This document shows positions 55,501 to 62,925 of a stretch of 64,000 bases of DNA, in pieces (position 1 is the first letter of the stretch; every line of letters starts with the position of its first letter). A program made the translations under genes and the position numbers. Source of the DNA: Owenia fusiformis (lineage: Eukaryota; Annelida; Polychaeta; Sabellida; Oweniidae); assembly GCA_903813345.2 (NCBI GenBank), contig CAIIXF020000009.1, positions 1,366,001 through 1,430,000 on the forward strand. Direction: 5' to 3'. The notes under the pieces were generated by a model. The model ran no database searches. It saw nothing but the letters and a program-made list of their open reading frames with translations, and was not told where the DNA came from.

Positions 55501-58319
55501 TTGCACCTAAATAACTGTAAAATCGGCACTAAAATGGCCGCTATTTTTAAATGAGTGGCCATTTTGAAAATCGGCTTTCGAACAGAACTTCTACCCCCAT
55601 AGGGTATATGTGTACAAAATATGAACAAAATTGGGCCAACAGTATTTGAGTTATTGCCCGAACGGACGTACGTACGTACGGACGGACAGACGGACGGACG
55701 TATATCCCTCCGAACTTCGTTCAATTGGATAACTTTTATAAAATTAATTCAAATTGTTAGGACATGATACTAAGCTTATAAAGTAAAAATTTGATTAGTT
55801 ACACCAACCATTGTGATTTTAGAGCCCATTGTTATCTCATTTTACAGTTTAAATTGTATAAATCTTCTTGCTGTCAACGTATTTATAATAGTCTACACTT
55901 ATTTAATGCCTGTTTATAATGATAGCGAACATTACTGTAATACTGAAATCATATAAGTAATAAAGATCCCAAAGTAGAGGTCAATGTCCCCTCCCCCCAT
56001 TTGTGACATTGGGTTATACGAATTAGGTTGAAGACATCAGGATGAAACCTGTTTTCATGATTAATACACCTCAATGATGTAATTTAATCGTAAAAATGTA
56101 CTAGCTTTTCATCTAAGAACTATCCGGAAAAATATTTAATATTTGTAAAATGGACCCCTGCTGAAATCGTTCATAAATGAAGTTCTGCAACTTTGTATGG
56201 TGCTCAAAAATTCATAAATGGTCAATGTTATAATCCTAACTAAAAAAGCAAATTAAAAACATGAGGCTGTAACAATAAGCTTTAAAAAAAATTATCCAGT
56301 GTTTGATGAGTTATACCCCCCACTGTGAACATGGATTCCATTTTGATCTAATTTTCAGGTGAAATTTTACATTATGCTCTCGATATACAATAATTCATGC
56401 TTTTTGTACTTATTTATTATCTATTCACAAGAAATCTTTTAAAACAATTATTTCTTTAAAAAATGGACCCCTGCTTAAATCTCAAATAAATGATAAACGG
56501 TAATGTTGTGTGATCCTCAACAAGCAATACCATATTCAGTGATATTAAACCTATCAATATAATCTATAAAAATGATTGGAACTTGAACAGGAGGTAATTT
56601 CCAAATATTTGTCAATTCCTTTATCACTATATATTTGAAACCGGTGATTGATATATGCGTAAAATCTCTCAGGATTAATCTGTTTCTCATTGATAATATT
56701 TCGGACTACGGAACAACAGATTATTGGTCTCCAAACTGTTTCTACTTTAAAATTTGGTTTAACTTCGGGCATTTCGTTTAAAGGGTGACGCATATCGTTT
56801 AGCAAATCGAACGCTCGTTTCTGGTGTTGCTCACCGTTTAGTATAAAAGGCCCGATCCCGGAATAATACTCAAGGGTTCACAGGCTCGAGGTCGTTGTGT
56901 CAACACCTCTAACTGTTATATAGCATACGTATATTATAGATCGTCACATATTTATAAAACGGTGATTTTTATTTGACAAATCAATTCCACATTTATGGGT
57001 GAAGTTTCAGGATTTTCTATTTGTGTATAATAAGGAAAAATTGACATCTAAATTTCCCCATAACGTAATAGCACACAGCTTGGTATAGAAATATCCTACA
57101 AATGAAACAAAGCAGTTCTAATACAAGGATTTATATTGGCTGTTGTACATATTATTTGAACGCAATCACTCTATGGATAATGTTTTCAAAATCATTATAA
57201 ACGGATTACTTTATCTCAAAGACAATTTCAATAAACTGGATTTTACAGAACTCCCCTTATTTCTTAAAAATGGACTGATCCAGTCGATTCGCCTGGAGCC
57301 GCCATATTGTTTTTATACGGGATGCTTATCGGAACCCTTTAACAGAAGGAAAAAATAAAAAAAATAATACTGGATGATTTTCTACAATAAGTTCATGAGT
57401 CTCAAGTTATTTTTGACTAATCTGCGTCATCTGGTGTCACGTAAAACTCACAGGAAGTTATTTGTTATCATACTGGTTTGTTTATTTTTCCAAGGGTTTT
57501 ATTTCGAATATTACTTTCTCTAACCATAGCACATAGACAGGATCTGTTTGAAGTCCTAATCAGACTGACTTGTTTAATCTTTGGCTTTGTTTTAATGACT
57601 TTGGTTTGTTTATTGTTTGAGTTAAAGATTTTAAAGATATCTACAAAGTAAGCTGATAGGTATACTGGGATTTCAAATGATCAATTTGAAAATAAATAAA
57701 ATTTTCGGTCATATACTACGCCATAAATCATTAAATCTCGGTCTTTATTCCTTAGATGAATGCAATAAAGAGAGCCCAAAGGGCTCTTTACAAATAACTA
57801 GTTAGATATATCTTAACTATCGAATGTTACACTCTTAAAAATTATAACTTGGATTTCCTTATATTGAGAAATTGTACTACTCATTTTAAGTCAATAATTA
57901 CTTAAATAATCTTGAACTACTGAATAATTTTTAAGTAATTTTTAAGTAATTCATATATGGTGAATAAACTAATACAAGGAGAGAAATTGAAATACTTACT
58001 GTAGTAATTGTAATACTCATTTACATAATTAAGCAATTAAAAAACTCAAAATGACAATATAAGTTAAACCTAAGTAAAATGAAGTAAAACTAAGTATTTA
58101 ACTTTAAGTAATTTTTATACTTGGGAAATACTTTGGAAATACACAAGTATTTCATTTTTAAGAGTGTAATTTTAAAGGTTTGTTGGACTTGACTTACCTT
58201 TGATTTGATGACCGAGTGTTTTCACATTCCGTAACATTTCGTAACTCAAGGCTACAAGAAACTCCAACCAGTGATAAGAATACTACAATTCCATTGAGCT
58301 CATATACGGTCTTAGTCAT
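31097..58319 (-). CDS. DUR3-like urea/solute symporter, complete 11-exon gene, 764 aa
   Basis: In transcript order the exons are 58198-58319, 48664-48827, 47952-48043, 47453-47569, 46709-47201, 45825-45962, 37034-37199, 34327-34544, 33785-33970, 31824-31938 and 31097-31580. They total 2,295 bp and every phase fits. The protein resembles DUR3-type members of the sodium:solute symporter family: DLLQSATIATKYGLAGSFWY, GGLGATFYVSYFNTALIYI, DQASWQMRIAAKP, GFIWFIIPLILATT, GIVPPAVLHSV and MALMSTGSGEVMAVASIIIY all match family blocks. The likely role is plasma-membrane import of urea or a related solute; the true substrate is unknown. It starts with a hydrophobic, signal-like segment and carries a Cys-rich loop at residues 431-503. 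Introns 2 and 10 require GC donors. Intron 6 contains an LTR retrotransposon, and introns 2 and 6 hold splice-junction-derived minisatellites. Confidence 0.92.
31824..31938 (-). CDS. DUR3-like exon 10
   Basis: The acceptor GCGTATTTTAG precedes it. It encodes NALGLILGWLTMLVTASTYP and EGLSTVDNFLKNTVQEN. The donor must be ATAG|GCAAGT (a GC donor). The GT 4 nt downstream (GGCAA|GTAAAC) would put exon 11 out of frame. Confidence 0.88.
32340..33250. repeat. 161-bp tandem/dispersed repeat in DUR3 intron 9
   Basis: Units share TCCAAAATGGCC, CATAGGTAGAAACATCCCTG and GGTTTGGCTGGAAACCTGTA. Three adjacent units near 32890, 33055 and 33216 are about 161-162 bp apart, with a more distant unit at 32476. 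A diverged family with similar spacing lies at 49550-50470. Confidence 0.8.
33253..33315. repeat. (CCCG)n microsatellite
   Basis: About 15 tandem CCCG units with one interruption (CAACTG). The complementary G-rich strand could form quadruplex-like structures. It is a sharp GC spike in AT-rich DNA and lies at the end of the 161-bp repeat. Confidence 0.95.
33785..33970 (-). CDS. DUR3-like exon 9
   Basis: The acceptor AATCTTTCAG precedes it and the donor GCAG|GTCAGT follows; phase 1-1. YKTWAILVVTILIVPMGMVI, IDLNWAFQTGTVSSICCFPT and LWSKTSGAGVIAG align with the family's late helices ('ldlgW.y...g.v..savvPv.l.l.W....'). Confidence 0.92.
34327..34544 (-). CDS. DUR3-like exon 8 (cysteine-rich cytoplasmic loop)
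   Basis: The acceptor TATATTGTAG precedes it and the donor AAGAA|GTAAGA follows; phase 2 to 1. It encodes a hydrophilic loop with CPLC, CKC, CAGC and HMYGCQTHGKY, spaced like a zinc-binding module, then RQYQDILR. Yeast and plant DUR3 as I know them lack such a loop, while invertebrate homologues may share it. Confidence 0.88.
34679..36690. mobile_element. TIR-bounded element of about 2 kb in DUR3 intron 7
   Basis: ATGTAAAAAGCTTAGGAGTG then GACCTAGTAAT near 34696 recurs inverted near 36640-36672. The inverted match runs about 50 bp. No transposase frame was recognised. A mariner-type MITE is nested inside (35304-35886). The exact ends and target duplication could not be fixed. Confidence 0.6.
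35304..35886. mobile_element. Mariner-type MITE, 583 bp, TA target duplication
   Basis: The left end is CGAGGGTTGCTCAAAAGGTT and the right end, reverse-complemented, is CAAGGGTCGTTCAAAAGGTT. Both are flanked by TA (35302-35303, 35887-35888). CGAGGGnnGTTCAAAAxGT is a typical mariner terminus. No transposase frame is present. Confidence 0.8.
37034..37199 (-). CDS. DUR3-like exon 7
   Basis: The acceptor TTTACGCTTAG precedes it and the donor TTCAA|GTAAGA follows; phase 1 to 2. GIVPPAVLHSVMGVWGEVMI, then MALMSTGSGEVMAVASIIIY and DIYQTYINPF match 'GLVPPAva', 'fmAvTSTgSaEl.AvSs...YDvYktYi.P' of DUR3. Confidence 0.94.
37553..39223 (-). repeat. 109-bp tandem array of exon-6-derived pseudo-exons, 15 units
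   Basis: GGCTGTGG marks 14 units at exact 109-bp steps from 37638 to 39055; one more follows at 39167 (112-bp step). Read on the minus strand each unit encodes FHSLSLESGADRL..AQ, the 3' half of DUR3-like exon 6, and ends in a 5' splice-site-like GG|GTAAT. Deleting the retrotransposon plus one target copy places exon 6 itself 112 bp from the last unit, so the exon is unit 1 of the array. Units have no polypyrimidine tract or acceptor. Confidence 0.93.
39224..40894 (-). repeat. 3' LTR of the retrotransposon
   Basis: Same length and, by reading, the same sequence as the 5' LTR, with the same internal CTAAGTCC motif series at about 39590-40250. The preceding ATAT is the target duplication. Confidence 0.95.
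41232..44078 (-). CDS. Retrotransposon Gag-protease polyprotein, 948 aa
   Basis: A single intact frame starting 48 bp after the primer site. Residues about 110-230 are Gln/Glu-rich and probably coiled coil. Residues 415-580 resemble a Ty3/Gypsy-type retrotransposon Gag (WQDYRAYFEICAEANNW; LLALEKRFGPGG; RRLTSLAYPE). A zinc knuckle C-x2-C-x4-H-x4-C lies at 652-665. The aspartic protease has LVDSGAVSTI at 721-730 (catalytic DSG) and GILGTDFLAA at 792-801. A basic, Ser/Arg-rich tail of about 130 residues follows and ends in a stop. There is no frameshift or downstream frame that could supply reverse transcriptase. The clade assignment is by resemblance only. Confidence 0.93.
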   Translation of the reverse strand: MEKEQDLPSPSVVEDMTDLESETIRKTDNVGIDNPRVDDNTIPVPGYDLTRGESPGPRLKTVKLDTREMGLPSLWSTGYWTGKVLDTSPISSDDEKPQRRHGFHLTSTAADRQSVSLREREDRMRQNLNWIQGKLESRMDVLSEAMIAQQKQMQKLAETQQECMTQVVNTQKSLMLGLTESQKTQIQNIHQIAEQVRCSQDKQEVQFQGLEGQMKNFQQTMENSIIEKLQHSLSIELGAPDISEKPQLLGNFRSHSSHVAKSPVISAGRDEYPTDRSRLTTRSRDSFTQTPLASGVKRPRKLIKQDRNSLRPGEELMEHHAKGLSQQPKDPGGLSQLEDRLVSEHVDFTSVHNFPHYSGEKIASSSNQDNTVDDGLVKTETTNGSDLSTELIKMCSKLCDKVSKDNSEKASKSRIKPDVYNGTTPWQDYRAYFEICAEANNWTEEDKRRFLATSLRGPAQQMVLEMGQDYSYEQLLLALEKRFGPGGKAEVYEAELVGRIRKPKETLQSLGQDIRRLTSLAYPEMSRTAQDRLARRSFEQAILEEEIRRAIRTKDCSTLDKAIEVALKEESYIESERIRKGQKPKWSQVNALEDKDDELQKLFKLVEGIKLDTQKSIQAECSRNLERMIELLAKPNKTEPETTGQPVRKFKCFYCNKIGHKIADCYSRKRAEEQTKETPVKSSQVATVRFQSLQGENVKSFKDTQKIVANGRVCDTDVAFLVDSGAVSTILSSEVYRKMPEHKRPKMEPPKKVIVQAGGEALGVKGVIQIGVSIDDHEETLTVVVADIQFDGILGTDFLAASRAILDYGRCTMTMGPRNSKVAQEQDLDVKMSTDQHRKIEDRRFAGPEPTREVSQPQRSPKRVTLDKADSSQFRGQRDTMGKVLCKDASDRDGYDYNPSSNVCITSSCPVKVPRAKVYRGRYHRTRQRSDTDSDWRNYHYSPNMKLA
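44126..44144 (-). other. Primer-binding site complementary to tRNA-Leu
   Basis: The + strand here reads AATCCCACCGCTGCCACCA, which equals the 3' end of animal tRNA-Leu(AAG) including CCA. One base (44145) separates it from the 5' LTR. Confidence 0.9.
44146..45816 (-). repeat. 5' LTR of the retrotransposon
   Basis: On the element's strand this is the upstream LTR. Length 1,671 bp, unusually long relative to a 3.25-kb interior. Its middle carries about 20 degenerate CTAAGTCC[AC]TC / AAGTTCCTCT motifs (about 44540-45170). A 62-codon antisense frame is identical in both LTRs and is not considered a gene. Confidence 0.95.
45825..45962 (-). CDS. DUR3-like exon 6 (founder of the 109-bp array)
   Basis: The acceptor TTGTTTTAAG precedes it and the donor GAAG|GTAAAT follows; phase 1-1, 46 codons. 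GVIGFLIAGFIWFIIPLILA followed by TTTSMLFHSLSLENGADILT matches the DUR3 'W.aIPf..ATT.gl...aL' helix. The LTR retrotransposon begins 8 nt downstream of the donor, and the intronic 109-bp array is made from this exon's 3' half. Confidence 0.92.
46187..46571. mobile_element. Mariner-type MITE in DUR3 intron 5
   Basis: The left end CAGGGTAAGCCAAAAAGG and the inverted right end GAGGGTGAGCAAGAAAAAGG are imperfect terminal repeats next to TA dinucleotides. The 385-bp element has no coding frame. Confidence 0.55.
46709..47201 (-). CDS. DUR3-like exon 5 (membrane core)
   Basis: The acceptor CTTTTGGCAG precedes it and the donor CAAG|GTAACT follows; 493 bp, phase 0 to 1. It begins VIYARFGSSAHIVSTFFALV and includes GGLGATFYVSYFNTALIYI and FCDQASWQMRIAAKP, the best family signatures in the gene. 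Several hydrophobic helices are evident. Confidence 0.94.
47453..47569 (-). CDS. DUR3-like exon 4
   Basis: The acceptor TTTATTACAG precedes it and the donor CTCCAG|GTAACT follows; phase 0-0, 39 codons. YGLAGSFWYAVGVVTNVILF followed by PLLSVHFKTRAPGAKTFLQ is the second or third membrane segment and the conserved K-x-x-A-P loop. Confidence 0.92.
47952..48043 (-). CDS. DUR3-like exon 3
   Basis: The acceptor TATCTTACAG precedes it and the donor AAAG|GTATTG follows. It encodes NVTIALIAVSAASQTFWPAD and LLQSATIATK, which matches the DUR3 'W.WaaTLLQSstvayk' block. Its acceptor and first 30 or so bases have been copied into a minisatellite directly upstream. Confidence 0.9.
48044..48425 (-). repeat. 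Minisatellite copied from the exon 3 acceptor
   Basis: TCTTACAGG-AAAT.T motifs on the minus strand occur at 48044 (the true acceptor), 48116, 48195, 48262 and 48341, with a mutated copy (TTAAAGG) at 48414. Units are 67-79 bp. Each copies the acceptor and up to about 30 bases of exon 3 (ACAATCGCCCTGATT.CAGTATC), then ACAATATCACTATCATAC. It lies just upstream of exon 3 in transcript order. Confidence 0.88.
48664..48827 (-). CDS. DUR3-like exon 2 (first transmembrane segment)
   Basis: The acceptor TTTCTCCTCAG precedes it. It encodes EPKTSFATLKEWESALIIAV, then GFGGFALLLSLGHFLLRKY and HDEDRVDTAFDAG. The donor must be GGAG|GCAAGT, a GC donor: the nearby GT (GGCAA|GTAAAT) would shift the frame and destroy the conserved continuation GGNVTIALIAVSAAS. 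Confidence 0.88.
49550..50470. repeat. About 162-bp tandem repeat in DUR3 intron 1
   Basis: Five to six diverged units share GGACGGAAAATCCAAAATGG, CATTTACCCAGAATGCC and TTGAAATTGATCC. They belong to the same family as the 32340-33250 repeats in intron 9, although the two sites are 17 kb apart. Confidence 0.8.
50782..52742. mobile_element. TIR element with internal GCGGTAGTTTT arrays
   Basis: The left end TGTCACCATACCTGCCAACC and the right end GGTTGGCGGTATGGTCACA are inverted repeats. Inside, 50850-51470 and 52440-52730 hold degenerate runs of (G/A)CGGTAG(A)TTTT and poly-A/T. The centre (51480-52430) is less AT-rich, with scattered AACGAAC/ACGTACT motifs and no recognised protein. The ends suit a non-autonomous DNA transposon; the superfamily is unknown. 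Confidence 0.6.
52900..54560. repeat. Tandem repeat of about 310-340 bp, five diverged units
   Basis: CATACGTTTTCACCTGTTGAG recurs with small changes near 53047, 53388, 53698, 54183 and 54504. Each is followed by TTATTGAGGGGTTTAACAG, GAAGTTTACAACAGATTATC and TTCACTTTCTTTTAACATCA. It lies in DUR3 intron 1. Confidence 0.75.
55190..55715. repeat. AAAATGGCCGCC repeats and GGACGGAC microsatellite
   Basis: Two diverged units (55190-55300 and 55300-55420) share GTGCCAT.TTTATAGTATTCACAT and AAAATGG(C)GGC. At 55670-55702 GGACGTACGTACGTACGGAC continues as ACGG runs. Frames through this region are artefacts. Confidence 0.65.
56788..57345 (-). repeat. Dispersed repeat, copy B (inverted relative to 17985-18525)
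   Basis: Reverse-complement match to copy A from TATCGGAACCCTTTAA inward to AACGATATGCGTCACCC. On the minus strand the frame continues past the shared part (56554-56805): KRAFDLLNDMRHPLNEMPEV, then VETVWRPIICCSVVRNIINE, coding-like in composition. Upstream a stop replaces the Trp seen in copy A, so this copy is decayed. Confidence 0.72.
57355..58197. other. End of DUR3 intron 1, nothing recognised
   Basis: AT-rich sequence with many TAAGTAATT motifs around 57880-58160. No coding or mobile-element signal. Confidence 0.4.
58198..58319 (-). CDS. DUR3-like exon 1 (start codon, signal-like N terminus)
   Basis: ATG at 58319-58317 with AAAA immediately upstream. It encodes MTKTVYELNGIVVFLSLVGV followed by SCSLELRNVTECENTRSSNQ and ends AAAG|GTAAGT. 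Phase 2 at the end joins exon 2. The hydrophobic segment at residues 10-22 could be a signal peptide or a first membrane helix. Confidence 0.85.
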
Positions 58320-58621
58320 TTTTAAACACGAATTTCATCAGACGTTATGACCTCTGCTTTCGTCGCCGAACGGAGGAATGTCTATTTAAACGAGGTATTA
58401 AAGCAGTATTAAACAATATATGATGAAAACCGGATATTTCAACCTTGTATAAAGATCCATTTATGTCTAAAGTTATACTGAAGCAATATAATACTATTCA
58501 AATTTGCAAAAAAGCATTCAGTAGAAAGTAAATATATTGTTTAAAATAGGGCAGTGGAATGATTGATAAAGTAACATTGTATCAGAACCAGCAGTTTAAA
58601 TGTGTATTCTGATAAATAGCC

Positions 58622-59490
58622 AAAAGAGCACGTAGGTTATCGCAAACAATTTCAGACAATTAACTTGAGTATTGAATATGTTCTGATCATGAACATGGGT
58701 GCATCTTTTATAGCCACCTGTCACCTTTAAGAAAACTGGATATAATTACGATTTAGTAAGACCTCGCAATGGACCAATCAACATACTTTTTCAAAAATGT
58801 TGACCTAATTTTCACCAAAAATGCAACCTTTGATTACATTGCTGAATGCATAATTAGAATGTGTTTTAAGACATGTTATATTTCCTAAAAGGAAAGGTTG
58901 ATTGCTCTAGGGACTTTGAAGATACTGAATTTGGATTACCAAAATGAACTGAAACCAATTGATAGCATGAGATTTTTCAATGAAGAAATAACATGGGGAA
59001 TACTAATCTTAGAGCAATTCAGTTTTTCTTTCAAGAACTATTTGATACATCAAAATAAAGAAGTAATGCATTGTAAAAAGTGATTGCATTTTTGGTGAAA
59101 ATTAGGTCAACATCTTTGAAAAAGTGTGTTGGTGGGTTAGTTGCAAGTAAATATTTTCAAGTCTGTTTGACTTTATTATCATTGTATATAATAATCTTAG
59201 AGCAATTCAGTTTTTCTTTCAAGAACTATTTGATACATCAAAATAAAGAAGTAATGCATTGTAAAAAGTGATTGCATTTTTGGTGAAAATTAGGTCAACA
59301 TCTTTGAAAAAGTGTGTTGGTGGGTTAGTTGCAAGTAAATATTTCCAAGTCTGTTTGACTTTATTATCATTGTATATAATTTTCTTTGAGATATTGAATT
59401 GATCTAAAAGATATACCTGTCTCCATGGTCAGAAAATAGCCTTCCAATATATAACTGTCTGAAATTGTTTGCGATAACCTCTTTGTTTGC
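58622..59490. mobile_element. MITE copy 2 with internal 188-bp tandem duplication
   Basis: The left end CACGTAGGTTATCGCAAACA and the right end TGTTTGCGATAACCTC are inverted repeats matching copy 1 at 26135-26815. Inside, TAATCTTAGAGCAATTCAGT begins two near-identical 188-bp units (59003 and 59191). Copy 1 has only one unit. Confidence 0.78.
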
Positions 59491-59799
59491 GTGAATCTTT
59501 CTGGAATAGTAAAATCATGAAACAAAAACACTCCCATTTCTTACATATATGCTGAAGTTGACACCTATTTCTTTGTAAATTGGATATTTTCTTCGTAAAC
59601 ATAAACATATTTTTAGAGCAAAGAATATGAAAACATTCAACTCTCCATTTGTTAAACAGTGACATTTAAAGTACTCAACAGCTCCTTTAAGCCATCTCAA
59701 TATAATACACGGACGAACGCAAGACCGACTGATATATACTCCTCAAAAAAAGTTAAGGACCTCATAGGTTTACATGTTAACCCCCATATTTGTTTAACG

Positions 59800-60535
59800 A
59801 CTGTTTTCTAAGCGGGGAACAAAAGAAATCTCAATAAAGAAAATAAATCTGTATCTTGATTCTACTCACTATAAAGTCCGCAACGTTTCAATGTTATATC
59901 TCAATTACATTGGGTCAAAATTGATGTCAAAATTTATGAATTTCATGAAATTTAACAAAAATGGCAGATCCCATGTTAAACAAATGGGGAATGGTTGGGT
60001 TGCCATAAGTCATATGAGGAAGGATCCATCCATCCGATTGCTCTCAAAATTGAGATAATTAAATTTGCTAAATTGTCTACTCGACAAAAATATGATTTAA
60101 TTGTCCAGGCTTTACAAAAGTTAATGGTTTCAAATTCAATAATTTTTTAATGAACCTCTTATTGAAATAACACAGGTAGTTCAGAGAGGTGGTCAAAATT
60201 ACTTTAACGCTCCGTATCACTAATTTTAACAACATAAGCAAGACATTTAGCTTGTAAAATGTAAAATCATTCAATTTTCTACTTAGAAAGTATTTCTAAT
60301 AAATGTTTTGCTGAATAGATATTCCAAAATCTGAGTTGTCCCTAAGCCACCATTCCCCATTTGTTTAACATGGGATCTGCCATTTTTGTAACATTTCATG
60401 GAGTTCATCAATTTTGACATCAAATTTTGACCCAATGTAATGGAGATATAACATTGAAACGTTGCGGACTTTATAGCGAATAGAATCAAGATACAGATTT
60501 ATTTACTTTATTGGGATTTCTTTCTATTGTCTCCA
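59800..60535. mobile_element. Foldback element with about 180-bp inverted arms
   Basis: The left-arm sequence AAAGTCCGCAACGTTTCAAT and ACAAATGGGGAATGGTTGG return inverted as ATTGAAACGTTGCGGACTTT and CCACCATTCCCCATTTGTTT. Its inner sequence (GGTTGCCATAAGTCATATGA) resembles the inner part of the 18830-19712 element, so both belong to one superfamily. Confidence 0.78.
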
Positions 60536-60673
60536 GCAAAGGACAGTATGTGGATAAGTGAATCAACAATGTACAATGCTCTTACGGAATATCAGGAATG
60601 AAGTAGCAGCATTACATTAGTGATGTGAACAACAGGGAAACATATGAACATGAAATGTTTTTCAAAAATGTAT

Positions 60674-61936
60674 CACGGTGCCCATGTCAAGCTGCGCGCC
60701 TACTTAGGCGCGCAGTATGTTTCGATCACAAACTGCGTGCCTAACAACATTGCATCATTCAAGTCGGAGTCTGAATTTTGAAACGTAATTTTAAGACATT
60801 TATCCTGCATTGTTTTCTTGTTTAATGCGTTCATTCTGTGGCGAATATACGAATCTTGCAAATACTAGCAAAAACTATGTACAAATGGATCTAGGTTTTA
60901 AAACATAAGCAGATTAATGGCATTTTCGTCACTGATTTAACAGGAATTTATACGTAAATTGATCTAGCACTTTAAACATAAATGATAAATACTTCAGACT
61001 CGTTTTATATTTAATTCCTTACGTATTTATCATGTATAATTCAAAATATTTCGAGATAAAACAGATAATCGGGAGATTAAAAGGAAATAAAGCACAAACT
61101 GCGCGCCTATTTTTTGCCAGGAAATCACAAACTGCGCACATACTATCAAAACTACATATTATCATTGGACTTTCTACAGAGGCAGGTGTGTAGGTGTTTG
61201 TCATATAGCTTTGGACATTTTGCTATCGTCAGATTTTATGAGATTTTCATATTGAAAGTCAAAATGTATTACTTAGAAGTAACAATTAAGTTGGGAACGA
61301 AAAAACTTTTATTTCCAGATCATCATCTTGGTGGATGAACTCACATAGTATTTCAATTATTGGGTTCTACAATTAGATACGTATGTGCCTTACATATGGC
61401 GCTTACGTTTTCTAATAATACTAAACAAGCTTGGATAGGCAAGCAGTTTGGAAATATAAGGCACGTCGTTTGGGAAATACATGTGAATATAGGCGCGCAG
61501 TTTGACAAGAAATATGTTTAAATCACGTTTATGGCGTATTTTCGTTTGTAACAGAAACTATGCTGCTTTAATCAGATGAAGTGATCCTATATATTCTAGC
61601 ACACACAGACACAATGGCTGAATAAACGGCAATTCACGAGAAAAAGACATAGATATAACTTTACACTGTAAATTTTGAACACAGAAGTTACTTAAGACCC
61701 TCTATATATTGAGATAACTAGGTTTACATCGGGAACAACATTGAGTACTATGAGTAAATTAAGTTCATCTTCACAGAATGGTACTATCTTTAGAACGAGA
61801 TTAACCTTGTATTTGTCGTATTCTGGCTCTTTTGGGAGTCGTGTCCTCCCCGTCTTACATTTTGAAATATGCGCGCAGTTTGTCAGAGTTTCAAACTGCG
61901 TGCCTAGTAGGCGCGCAGCTTGACATGGGCATCGTG
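60674..61936. mobile_element. Transib-like non-autonomous transposon, 1,263 bp, 5-bp target duplication
   Basis: The left end CACGGTGCCCATGTCAAGCT and the reverse-complemented right end CACGATGCCCATGTCAAGCT continue for about 40 bp with few mismatches. TGTAT flanks both sides (60669-60673, 61937-61941). A near-perfect palindrome, CTGCGCGCCTA-CT-TAGGCGCGCAG, lies in the left terminus, and GCGCGCAGTTTG motifs recur inside at about 61105, 61494 and 61872. CAC..TG ends plus a 5-bp duplication are Transib features. No transposase frame was recognised. Confidence 0.75.
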
Positions 61937-61941
61937 TGTAT

Positions 61942-62639
61942 GAAAAACATACAGCTGCTCCGCAGAACGCGCGTACATGTTGCTATGGCAACTATACATT
62001 GAATATATTTGTGTAAAGTAAGAAATGTAATATAGTAAAATGAAGCTAACATCTTGATCTTTAATTTGTGTGAATTTCATATTGTTTCCATATCAAATAA
62101 AAAGAGAGCATAATAGAGCATATTTATCATTACTTCTCGAACACCCTGTAAATTGAAAACTGACAAATAAAATAGGTGTCCTATATTCTTGTAATAAATG
62201 AATTACAATGTCAAGTAACATTTGACGATGTTTTGAATGCATTGATATATTTCTATTGATACATTCTTATAACTTCATGCTGCAAAAATATAAAATTGAT
62301 GACACCCCCTATCTTATATTTTTTCCAGGTGTAGGGGAAATAGGACTCCACCTATTTTATATGTCACTTAGTACATGTTTCATAATTGCATCTAATGTAT
62401 ATATGCTAAATGTGTCAACTAGATGCCTTGAGGGGGTGAGGCAAACGATGTCCGATTTGGCTGAATTTTTTTGTGCGGTCCCTACTAACAATATATCATA
62501 ATGTATGAACAGCAACTTGATCAGAAAAAAAATTCCAAAAATGAAACACCCTAACTCGATGGTTAGTCGTAGAGAGAAATTCTTTGTTGCAAGGCATTGG
62601 AATTTAAAAACGGTTTAGTTTTAGAGTCTACGGAGCACA
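61942..62639. other. Intergenic, nothing recognised
   Basis: AT-rich sequence between the Transib-like element and a foldback remnant. An 81-codon frame at 62256-62501 has no recognisable features. Confidence 0.4.
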
Positions 62640-62905
62640 AAGGATATCTTGATGCCTTCATATTTCAGGATATATATTCAGTAAAAGATTCACCGAAAAC
62701 TATTTTAATATAGAAAATCAAATTGTCTAACTTTTTCGAATTCAATTGTATTTTGCGAAAACAAAATGCAGGTATCGGAAATGATGTCAATTAATTTTTT
62801 CCAGCCCTAAAAACAGTTTTTTCTTTACACTGTACATATCATTCAAATAAGAATTCAAACATAAGGAGGCTTAAACACTCTGGTTGCCAAACTTTTGGAG
62901 GGAAT
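62640..62905. mobile_element. Half copy of the 'GTTGCCAAACTT' foldback family
   Basis: AAAATCAAATTGTCTAACTT, AAGAATTCAAACATAAGGAG and GGTTGCCAAACTTTTGGAGG match one arm and inner sequence of the 18830-19712 element. The other arm is missing. Confidence 0.55.
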
Positions 62906-62925
62906 GTAAATTGTATGTACACGTA

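Noticed and set aside
55494-55724. 76-codon minus-strand frame rich in Arg/Ser/Val
   Set aside because: It is a translation of the GGACGGAC microsatellite and AAAATGGCC repeats.
58898-59271. Two small frames sharing the same C-terminal sequence
   Set aside because: The shared sequence comes from the 188-bp tandem duplication in a non-coding MITE.
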